Source: Chlamydiota bacterium | GTDB lineage: Bacteria > Chlamydiota > Chlamydiia > Chlamydiales > Rhabdochlamydiaceae | DNA length: 5,562 nucleotides | Reading direction: 5' to 3' | Assembly (NCBI GenBank): GCA_011065225.1 | Contig: JAAKFC010000108.1 | Coordinates: 1 to 5,562 of the forward strand | The notes under the pieces: model-generated | Seen by the model: the letters and a program-made list of their open reading frames with translations, nothing else | Told to the model about the DNA's origin: nothing | Database searches by the model: none | Shown here: one piece after another, positions 1-5,140 of the stretch | Numbering within the stretch: the first letter of the stretch is position 1 | Layout of the letters: the number at the start of each line of letters is the position of its first letter | Program-made: the position numbers and the translations under genes

Positions 1-78
1 CTCAGCAAGCTTTTGAATGGATGCAGTCGCATCTAAAATGGAAAACTGCGAATGAACATGCAAGGGAACCCAAGACAT
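1..78 (-). CDS. dnaE: DNA polymerase III alpha subunit, N-terminus (partial, leaves window at left edge)
   Basis: Read on the minus strand from an ATG at 78-76, 26 codons are open to the window edge. They start MSWVPLHVHSQFS and go on through SILDATAS to QKLAE. This is the start of the bacterial DnaE PHP domain: the HxH pair (HVH) is the first metal-binding motif of that fold, and the spacing to the start matches known DnaE proteins. DnaE is the catalytic subunit of the replicative polymerase, normally well over 1,100 residues, so nearly all of it would lie left of the window. Whether that copy is full length cannot be seen. Upstream on the same strand lies a CPBP protease remnant whose stop codon is 40 bp away. 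The ribosome binding site is weak (GAAG just before the start). A second dnaE piece lies at the right edge. Confidence 0.9.
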   Translation of the reverse strand, partial: MSWVPLHVHSQFSILDATASIQKLAE

Positions 79-118
79 GCTTCATAGATTAGTACAAAAA
101 TAAGGATAGGGGCAAGGG

Positions 119-319
119 TTAAATTGTGACTACTTTAATGAACATATTCCATATGGCATGAGCTCCCCAGGCTGCAAAAATGTTTTGCCCTGCCCATTCA
201 TAAGCTGTTCCATACACAAACCCTGTCCCCAAATTTATAAGATAAGGTAGTCCTAAACATGTCTTAAGAAGAATCAAAACGAATGAGAGAGATGTGAAAA
301 AAAGTAATATAACTTGATG
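119..319 (-). pseudogene. C-terminal remnant of a CPBP-family (CAAX/Abi) intramembrane metalloprotease
   Basis: On the minus strand a 66-codon frame is open from just after a TAA at 322-320 to a TAA at 121-119. It contains no ATG until almost its end, so it is a gene tail without a start. The translation is hydrophobic (ILLFFTSLSFVLILLK near its beginning) and continues with GTGFVYGTAYEWAG and AAWGAHAIWNMFIK. The HAIWN stretch (His codon 160-158, Asn codon 148-146) fits the C-terminal HxxxN motif of CPBP intramembrane proteases, preceded by the usual Gly-rich transmembrane turn. The upstream EExxxR and FxxxH motifs of the family are missing, so it cannot be catalytic as it stands. It sits just upstream of dnaE in the same orientation, suggesting an ancestral protease-dnaE gene pair broken near 320 when the cassette region was joined. 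The family call is moderately sure; the truncation is clear. Confidence 0.6.
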
Positions 320-343
320 TTAATTCTTTTGATTGAGTAAAAT
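314..343 (+). promoter_or_regulatory. Possible sigma-70-type promoter for the cassette
   Basis: TTGATG (314-319) and TAAAAT (338-343) are separated by 18 bp. The -10 matches the consensus at five of six positions and the -35 at four of six. A start near 350 would give a leader of about 40 nt ending in the ribosome binding site of the first cassette gene. The region is very A+T-rich, so a chance match is quite possible. The element overlaps the truncation point of the protease remnant. Confidence 0.3.
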
Positions 344-376
344 TTTTTTCTTGAAACAATCGAGATTAGAACTTTC

Positions 377-382
377 AAGGAG
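377..382 (+). promoter_or_regulatory. Ribosome binding site for the gene at 391
   Basis: AAGGAG lies 8 bp before the ATG at 391. It supports that start over the downstream in-frame ATGs at codons 11 and 23. Confidence 0.75.
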
Positions 383-390
383 AGTTTTTT

Positions 391-888
391 ATGTCAACTA
401 CTACTACTACAACTACTTCTATGGAAGCGCCGATAGCAGAAAGCAGAAGAGATCGGATGAAACAGGCAGCTGTTGAAAACATCAATACTGCAACAAAAGC
501 AACAGGAAATGCAGCAGTTGCTGCAATTGCATATTGCCATAAACACAAAGAGTTAATTGGTCAAACAGGAGGAGCATTAGGCGCGGTAGGAGGGGCTGCC
601 GGAGGATCTGCACTTGCTTCCAAAACTGGTTGTTTAGCAGCACCTGTAGTTGTTCCAGCAACGACATACGCGGGGAAAAAGGCAGGAGAAGCGGCTGCGA
701 AATGCGTAGTTGATGGATGTCACAACCATGTTGCCCCGAAAATACCAAATTGTGCGCAAGCAGCATCTAACTGTATAGGAAAAGTCGCTGAGAGAAGTAT
801 TGATTGTGCTGCAGATTCGGCGAATGCATGTGCTCAAGGAACAAGAGATCTCAAAGATCGCGTTTCTTTTTCCTGTGCTAGCTTTTAA
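391..888 (+). CDS. Small cysteine-rich protein with Thr tract and glycine-zipper-like core (paralogue of the gene at 4538)
   Basis: I do not recognise a named family. The 165-residue product starts with a run of seven Thr (residues 3-9), followed by a charged motif AESRRDRMK (16-24). A small-residue, glycine-rich stretch at about 57-76 (GGALGAVGGAAGG) looks like a glycine zipper and could insert in or pack against a membrane. The C-terminal third carries regularly spaced Cys (NC, DC, AC, SC) in a segment from about 127 to 165 that matches the paralogue at 4538. Nine Cys in total suggest metal binding or disulfides. There is no classical signal peptide. The Ser/Thr-rich, low-complexity N-terminus would suit a type III secretion signal, but that is inference. 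The start is set by AAGGAG 8 bp upstream. It is the first gene of the cassette, 91 bp before the large gene at 980. Confidence 0.85.
   Translation: MSTTTTTTTSMEAPIAESRRDRMKQAAVENINTATKATGNAAVAAIAYCHKHKELIGQTGGALGAVGGAAGGSALASKTGCLAAPVVVPATTYAGKKAGEAAAKCVVDGCHNHVAPKIPNCAQAASNCIGKVAERSIDCAADSANACAQGTRDLKDRVSFSCASF
394..417 (+). repeat. In-frame ACT-type triplet tract coding for Thr
   Basis: After the start codon and TCA, the sequence is almost pure ACT triplets (four ACT, one ACA, two ACT), encoding seven consecutive Thr. Slippage would alter the number of Thr without breaking the frame. The paralogue at 4538 has only a degenerate version (ACA ACT ATT ACT GCT ACA). Confidence 0.7.
435..463 (+). 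repeat. 29-bp perfect direct repeat, copy 1 (codes for AESRRDRMK region)
   Basis: The 29 bases here are identical to 4582-4610 and lie at the matching place in the two cysteine-rich paralogues. Identity extends through synonymous positions, although flanking codons differ. This indicates recent duplication, gene conversion or constraint on the nucleotide sequence. Confidence 0.9.
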
Positions 889-967
889 ACATTCAAGAAA
901 AGCTTCTGTGTTGGGTAGTTGCTGATTTACTTCTTTGTATTTTATCGATTCCTAGCTTTTCATACTA
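778..967 (+). repeat. 190-bp direct repeat, copy 1: paralogue 3' coding end plus non-coding tail
   Basis: The segment aligns without gaps to 4883-5072, with about 27 mismatches by hand count (about 86% identity). It covers the last 37 codons including the stop of the gene at 391 (about 85% identity) and a 74-bp non-coding tail at 894-967 (about 89% identity). The first 21 tail bases are identical in both copies. Seven of the eight tail mismatches are transitions. In this copy the repeat ends directly before the ribosome binding site of the gene at 980. I see no strong stem-loop plus T-tract in it. Confidence 0.85.
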
Positions 968-969
968 TG

Positions 970-974
970 AGGAG
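970..974 (+). promoter_or_regulatory. Ribosome binding site for the gene at 980
   Basis: AGGAG lies 5 bp before the ATG at 980. The context from AGGAGAAAT through the start to ATGTCAGTC is nearly identical to that of the gene at 4538, differing by one T in the spacer. The two leaders probably share an origin. Confidence 0.8.
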
Positions 975-979
975 AAATT

Positions 980-3004
980 ATGTCAGTCTCTGGAGCTATT
1001 CAGCCCGTATCTGCGATAAGCTCATTAGAGCCTGCACAGAATTCCCCTGAACTTATTTATGAGTATGTGGAGGGAGGATTTTATTTTTCAGATGCTCATT
1101 CTGCAAGAACACATGAATTCGTCTCTCTTCCAGGCCTTACGCAAATCCAAGTTCAAGAGCTAATTGAAGGAAAGAAGCACTTTTCTCCTCCTGAGAATCC
1201 CGATGAAAGTTTCTTATTTTGTTTTGGATGGCCAGTTGGCCAGTACAAGGTTGGGATTGTCGCTGAGAATGGAGTACTCTTTTGTACTACCTATGACGAA
1301 ACTGATAAAATCTTACATGACGAAAAAATTCGTCAAATCGATGATAATGGAAAATCTCTACCTGCCGGAGAAATTTACTGTAAATACTCGCAGTTAACCC
1401 CTTCAGTTGGGGATCAATGGAAGGCGACTTTTTTTTCTTGTGAACATGAAATTCGCGCTTCCTCTGCTTCTGAAGAAACGAGATATATTCAACTTCTTAA
1501 AAATGCAGAGAATGCCGAACTCGTTTGGCAACTCAAGGACAATAGAACAGCTCAAACGCATCAGTTTCCAGTTCAACAATATCAAGATAAACCATTGAAA
1601 GATCGAGTTCGCCTACTCAAGACAAGGACTGCTGAGCAGATATTAGAATCTAATCACACTACAAGCTGCATAGACACGAAGAGAGCTATAGATGCAAATC
1701 AATGCGCATTAACACTGCTTTGCGTAGGGATACGCAGTAACCCTTCTTCTACGTCATCTGGTGTTTGTTCGTCTCAATATGGATCTGGGGAAAATTGGTA
1801 TGGCCATGCCGTCATTGCACTCGAGGGTATTGAAGATGGCTTTCCCTATATTCGCTATTTTGACTTAGTGCCTGATAAGGATCCAGTCACTCGTAAAATA
1901 AAATCTAATGTAGGGATTATCCGAATTTCGGGGAAAGAAAAAGATCAGGAATTCCCAAATTATAACTATAAATCAGAAACCTGGATAAGACCAGCAGAAT
2001 TGGGGGAAAAAATCGAGGCTCGCATTAGATGGGAACAAGCACAGCAAGAACAAGGAACTCCCTGGGTTTTTTTTGATGAGAAAGGAAGCGATTCCCGAAT
2101 AACAAAAAGAGTGCTAGTAAAATCCTTCGAAACTCAACAAGATTATGAATCATATATGAAAGATATTCCTCCTGGTACTAACCCTGAGCGTATTGAATTA
2201 GATGGCACGGATCCTATGGGAATATTTTTCTACTTTTTTGATGCTCCCTTTTATTATCCTCCCACTTGTGAACATAACTTAGAACCCAGTAAATCAACTA
2301 TTATTTCTTATGAATTTGGGAAATCTAATTATGGTAATCGAAATATTCAAGTGCTTAAGAAACCGGATAATTGCATGACTTGGGCAAGAAAGCTTTTAAC
2401 TATAGCAAATATACGGTTATTTGACAAAAAAAACTTTTTTACAACAACAAAAGAATATTTAACTTCTTCTCCAACATTGTCCAAATCTGCTAAGGCCAAT
2501 GAACGAGTGTATTTACCAACTAGATTTGGTAGTTTTGGGTATCTGAAAAACGAATTTGACTGCACTGATGTAATTCAACGCATTGTAGGTTCTCAAACTT
2601 GGAGATTAACCGAAGCTTCACGAAATTTTCTCGATCAAGTTTCATCAGCGCATAGATTTGAAAAATTGCCGAAGACGGTTAGAGCTCAAGTAATCGGAGA
2701 AGAAAAATTGACTCTTTCTATAGAAGTGAACGGGGTAGAAAAAGATGTAGACTTAACGCATTACTGTAAGGAACGGTATTTGAGAGGTTTTAAGAAAGAA
2801 TATAGAAAATTCCAATTGTTTAAAAATGATTCTCTTAAACCTTTACTTTATCCTTTCATACTAGCCAAATGGTCAATAGAGGATCTTTTCACTCCCACAA
2901 AGTTAAATTCGGAAGAAAAAAGAATATTAGAAGATTTTAAAGAGGCTGATATATCCGATAAAAAAAAGTATGTCCTTGGAGAAATCTGGGATAATGAAAT
3001 GTAA
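980..3004 (+). CDS. 674-aa protein, candidate permuted papain-like (NlpC/P60-type) cysteine hydrolase
   Basis: I do not recognise a named family. The protein appears soluble, with no signal peptide or membrane helix, and has a Ser-rich N-terminus (SVSGAIQPVSAISS). About residues 273-297 read WYGHAVIALEG followed by YIRYFDLVP, a beta-hairpin-like stretch around His276. About 190 residues later comes DNCMTWARKLL, with Asn464, Cys465 and Trp468 leading into a predicted helix. A His on a strand followed later by NC at the start of a helix is the order of catalytic residues in circularly permuted papain-like enzymes (LRAT, PPPDE and YiiX-type members of the NlpC/P60 superfamily). The spacing here is longer than usual. 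An aromatic patch (IFFYFFDAPFYYPP, near 414-427) lies between them, and the last 110 residues are Lys-rich. The enzyme call is a hypothesis. A host-directed protease, amidase or acyltransferase would fit the neighbourhood, but nothing proves it. The next gene starts 27 bp downstream. Confidence 0.85.
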   Translation: MSVSGAIQPVSAISSLEPAQNSPELIYEYVEGGFYFSDAHSARTHEFVSLPGLTQIQVQELIEGKKHFSPPENPDESFLFCFGWPVGQYKVGIVAENGVLFCTTYDETDKILHDEKIRQIDDNGKSLPAGEIYCKYSQLTPSVGDQWKATFFSCEHEIRASSASEETRYIQLLKNAENAELVWQLKDNRTAQTHQFPVQQYQDKPLKDRVRLLKTRTAEQILESNHTTSCIDTKRAIDANQCALTLLCVGIRSNPSSTSSGVCSSQYGSGENWYGHAVIALEGIEDGFPYIRYFDLVPDKDPVTRKIKSNVGIIRISGKEKDQEFPNYNYKSETWIRPAELGEKIEARIRWEQAQQEQGTPWVFFDEKGSDSRITKRVLVKSFETQQDYESYMKDIPPGTNPERIELDGTDPMGIFFYFFDAPFYYPPTCEHNLEPSKSTIISYEFGKSNYGNRNIQVLKKPDNCMTWARKLLTIANIRLFDKKNFFTTTKEYLTSSPTLSKSAKANERVYLPTRFGSFGYLKNEFDCTDVIQRIVGSQTWRLTEASRNFLDQVSSAHRFEKLPKTVRAQVIGEEKLTLSIEVNGVEKDVDLTHYCKERYLRGFKKEYRKFQLFKNDSLKPLLYPFILAKWSIEDLFTPTKLNSEEKRILEDFKEADISDKKKYVLGEIWDNEM

Positions 3005-3031
3005 TCGTAATAAAATGATAGATGTTTTAAT

Positions 3032-4507
3032 ATGTCGAATTTAAGTTTTTTTACCCCACTGTCTTTTAAAGCCCCAAATAAAAGCTTAATACATAAAGCT
3101 TTCGAAGTTGCAGAAGATTATTTTTATCTTCAAAAAGGCAATCGTGCCACACTAAATGAAAATGGGACAAAGATTGATATCGTCCCAGGAGAAGCCCCAT
3201 CCTTAGCTGAGACTGCTCTAAAATTAGCCTCTTTTTGCACAGTGGTGATTCCAACAGCAGCATTTGTTACAAAAATCGTTTTGCGCACCCAGCTTAAATA
3301 CAGTGCTTATCCCATTAAGATCACTAATCCTACAGCTTTACTTAGAAAAAAACACCATATGCGGATTGCTCTTTTTTCTCATGTGATGAGGATTATAAAA
3401 AATGAGAAAGAGCTTAGTAGAATCAAGCGAAACATCAAACCCCTTGAAAAGTATTTGATTGTTCCTTTAGCCAAGAAAATGGTCCCGCCTCTTCATCAAG
3501 GTGTAAAAAGAATGGTCCAGGATCGACTCCCATCTGATCCTATCACAATGGAACAAGCAAAACATTACGTAGAAAAACTGAATGGGATTGGAAGTTGCCT
3601 TGCTACGCAAAAGGCCATTGGAATTCCAGGTCTGAATTATCTTCATAAATGTATAATCGTAGCCGGGCGCTATCTCTTTGTTGCTTCTCGTGATGCAAAA
3701 AATATTTTAGAGATACCAGAAGCGACTAGGCAAGGAGTAGACCGTGTCTGCAATATTGCAAAAGAAGAATTCGATGCTGCAGCCGATCGTTATCGGGCAC
3801 AATTAAAAGGAGCCGATGGAGCACTGTCTTCAAATACTCTAGATCAAGGTAGTGGGTTTTTAGGGAATGTCCTATCTGCTTCAAGAAGATCGATTCGTAG
3901 AAAAACTACGGAAAAAAGAAATCGAGGAGTAAGAACAGCCGATGTTGCACAAGTTCCAAAATCAAGTCCTAAGAAGGTTTTTCTTAAAAAAGCAGCCAGT
4001 AGGGGAATCCAGATTGTGGGATCCATTGGATTAGAAGTATTCAAAAATGAAGCTATCCAAGGGATTTCAAATTTAGAAACAAAATTACGAAAAAAAGGCG
4101 TTGCTCTAGCTGCCGATCGCGTTTCTTATTTTGCACTACATCAATTGACAAAATTTGGGCTTCGCATCGCTTTTACATATGGAGCATCTTGCGTTCTTCA
4201 TCAAATTACTCCGGTTTTTCTTAGCCAATCCGTGCCATTTATTTATAAAGTTGCGAATTTAGCATTGTGGACTAGTTTCCTACTACCTACAATCAGTGAT
4301 TTACATGATGAATATGATAAGAAATGCAATCTTTCACCTTTTTCAGGCCTACCTACCCGCGATCAATTTGATGGCCTTGTCCGAGGACTTATCCAACAAA
4401 TCATAGCCAAAGCCCAGGAAAAAAGAGATGCATCCGGATTCCAAGAAAACTTTGAAAGAAAAACCCATGAGAAGAGCAAATATTTTCCAAGCACACAAAC
4501 TGCATAA
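3032..4507 (+). CDS. 491-aa hypothetical protein with terminal hydrophobic segments and a basic middle
   Basis: No family is recognised. A hydrophobic segment at residues 62-84 (ALKLASFCTVVIPTAAF and on) is followed by Arg/Lys. From memory, hydrophobic blocks of this style near the N-terminus recur in hypothetical proteins of Parachlamydia-like bacteria. A second hydrophobic region spans about 375-421, enough for one or two membrane passes, with a weaker patch near 208-220. Between them, residues 283-325 are strongly basic (SRRSIRRK, EKRNR, KSSPKKVFLKK), which could bind nucleic acid, acidic lipid or a host importin. The C-terminus is hydrophilic. No enzyme motif is visible. The ATG at 3032 has no Shine-Dalgarno sequence, unlike the other three cassette genes; it lies 27 bp after the stop of the previous gene, so translation may be coupled. 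Likely a membrane-associated protein acting with its operon neighbours; the role is unknown. Confidence 0.85.
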   Translation: MSNLSFFTPLSFKAPNKSLIHKAFEVAEDYFYLQKGNRATLNENGTKIDIVPGEAPSLAETALKLASFCTVVIPTAAFVTKIVLRTQLKYSAYPIKITNPTALLRKKHHMRIALFSHVMRIIKNEKELSRIKRNIKPLEKYLIVPLAKKMVPPLHQGVKRMVQDRLPSDPITMEQAKHYVEKLNGIGSCLATQKAIGIPGLNYLHKCIIVAGRYLFVASRDAKNILEIPEATRQGVDRVCNIAKEEFDAAADRYRAQLKGADGALSSNTLDQGSGFLGNVLSASRRSIRRKTTEKRNRGVRTADVAQVPKSSPKKVFLKKAASRGIQIVGSIGLEVFKNEAIQGISNLETKLRKKGVALAADRVSYFALHQLTKFGLRIAFTYGASCVLHQITPVFLSQSVPFIYKVANLALWTSFLLPTISDLHDEYDKKCNLSPFSGLPTRDQFDGLVRGLIQQIIAKAQEKRDASGFQENFERKTHEKSKYFPSTQTA

Positions 4508-4526
4508 AACAATCAACCACTAACTT

Positions 4527-4531
4527 AGGAG
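4527..4531 (+). promoter_or_regulatory. Ribosome binding site for the gene at 4538
   Basis: AGGAG lies 6 bp before the ATG at 4538. Start context matches that of the gene at 980 (AGGAGAAAT, then ATGTCAGTC). Confidence 0.8.
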
Positions 4532-4537
4532 AAATTT

Positions 4538-4993
4538 ATGTCAGTCACAACTATTACTGCTACAGCGGTGGAAGCACCAACAGCAGAAAGCAGAAGAGAT
4601 CGGATGAAACGTGCCGCACTAGAAGGAATCGAAGTTATAATTCCGAAAGTCAAAGAAATTCTACATTCTGGTGCAAATGCTATTGAGACAAATGCTGATC
4701 AATGTGGCGAGCTTGCTGCTGATAGTGTAGAATGCTTGCTTCAAGGAAAAGATACCCGAGAGGGCCTCGCAGATACAGCAAGAGAACCCGTTTCTGCGTG
4801 TACCACTGAAACAATCACCTGTGCCGTCCAATCTAGCTGTCCATATATTGATCCAGCAGTAAATAGGGTTGCTAATTGTACGGGAAAAGTCGCTGAGAAA
4901 AGCATTGATTGTGCGGCTAATTCAGCAAACGCATGTACACAAGGAACAAGTGATCTCAAAGATCGGGGTTTTTTTTCCTGTGCGAGCAATTAA
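4538..4993 (+). CDS. Small cysteine-rich protein (paralogue of the gene at 391)
   Basis: This 151-residue protein is clearly related to the one at 391. The N-terminus is Thr-rich but degenerate (SVTTITATAVEAPTAE) and is followed by the same SRRDRMK motif. The last 40 or so residues match closely (GKVAE, SIDCAA, SANAC, QGT, DLKDR, FFSCAS). The middle, about residues 28-110, is not obviously alignable: it lacks the glycine-zipper-like core and is instead acidic and helix-prone (PKVKEILHSGANAIE, QCGELAADSVECL). It also has nine Cys. No signal peptide or known domain is visible. The shared ends with swapped middles suggest that the termini serve a common purpose such as export, chaperone binding or assembly, while the core defines the specific activity; that is inference. 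It lies 30 bp after the 491-aa gene and is probably the last gene of the transcript. Confidence 0.85.
   Translation: MSVTTITATAVEAPTAESRRDRMKRAALEGIEVIIPKVKEILHSGANAIETNADQCGELAADSVECLLQGKDTREGLADTAREPVSACTTETITCAVQSSCPYIDPAVNRVANCTGKVAEKSIDCAANSANACTQGTSDLKDRGFFSCASN
4582..4610 (+). repeat. 29-bp perfect direct repeat, copy 2
   Basis: Identical to 435-463 and in the same reading phase within the paralogue. The distance between copies is 4,147 bp, so recombination between them would remove or duplicate the two large genes and leave one chimeric small gene. Confidence 0.9.
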
Positions 4994-5072
4994 ATATGCA
5001 AGAAAAGCTTCTGTGTTGGATAGTTGCTGATTTGCTTCTTTGTACTTCAGCGACTTCTAGTTTTTCATACTA
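4883..5072 (+). repeat. 190-bp direct repeat, copy 2: paralogue 3' coding end plus non-coding tail
   Basis: Second copy of 778-967, offset by 4,105 bp. The non-coding tail occupies 4999-5072. Homology stops after CATACTA. In copy 1 that point is followed at once by the ribosome binding site of the 674-aa gene; here it is followed by a different sequence with a possible terminator. This marks a breakpoint of the duplication. Confidence 0.85.
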
Positions 5073-5074
5073 CA

Positions 5075-5100
5075 GGGTTATCAGGGATAATTTCCTTTTT
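5075..5100 (+). terminator. Possible weak rho-independent terminator at the end of the cassette
   Basis: GGGTTATC (5075-5082) can pair with GATAATTT (5086-5093) around a 3-nt loop. That makes five Watson-Crick pairs plus three G-U pairs, followed by CC and five T. The stem is weak, but the position just past the last cassette gene is right. Confidence 0.3.
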
Positions 5101-5116
5101 AATCCTCAAGCGCCGT

Positions 5117-5140
5117 AAAACCCGGTCATTTATGGCCGGG
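5117..5140 (-). terminator. Stem-loop terminator for minus-strand transcription ending the dnaE fragment
   Basis: On the minus strand, CCCGGCCAT and ATGACCGGG form a GC-rich stem of 8-9 pairs (one G-U) around a very short loop (5140-5121), followed by TTTT (5120-5117). The stop codon of the dnaE fragment lies inside the hairpin. On the plus strand no T-run follows, so it should act mainly on minus-strand transcripts. Confidence 0.5.

Noticed and set aside
482..766. 94-codon antisense reading frame rich in Leu
   Set aside because: It is fully opposite the gene at 391, which has a ribosome binding site and a conserved paralogue. The Leu comes from the complement of Ala/Gly/Gln-rich codons.
391..888. 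Cysteine-rich protein as a chlamydial outer membrane Cys-rich protein (OmcA/OmcB type)
   Set aside because: There is no signal peptide or lipobox, and the size and Cys spacing do not match those proteins.
894..967. Non-coding tail as a rho-independent terminator after the first small gene
   Set aside because: Only a 4-bp stem (AGAA/TTCT) and a poor long-range pairing are possible, without a proper T-run, so read-through to the next gene is more likely.
929..969. Internal promoter before the 674-aa gene, with TACTAT as the -10
   Set aside because: The candidate -10 sits almost on the ribosome binding site, so a start from it would be too late to include it.
4741..4989. 82-codon antisense reading frame
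   Set aside because: It lies opposite the second cysteine-rich gene, and its sequence is a by-product of the conserved sense frame.
5071..5093. Sequence resembling a homing endonuclease (I-SceI-like) site, with CAGGGTTATCAGGGATAAT
   Set aside because: It shares the AGGG/TAT character but differs from the known site at several positions and in order; a weak hairpin explains it as well.
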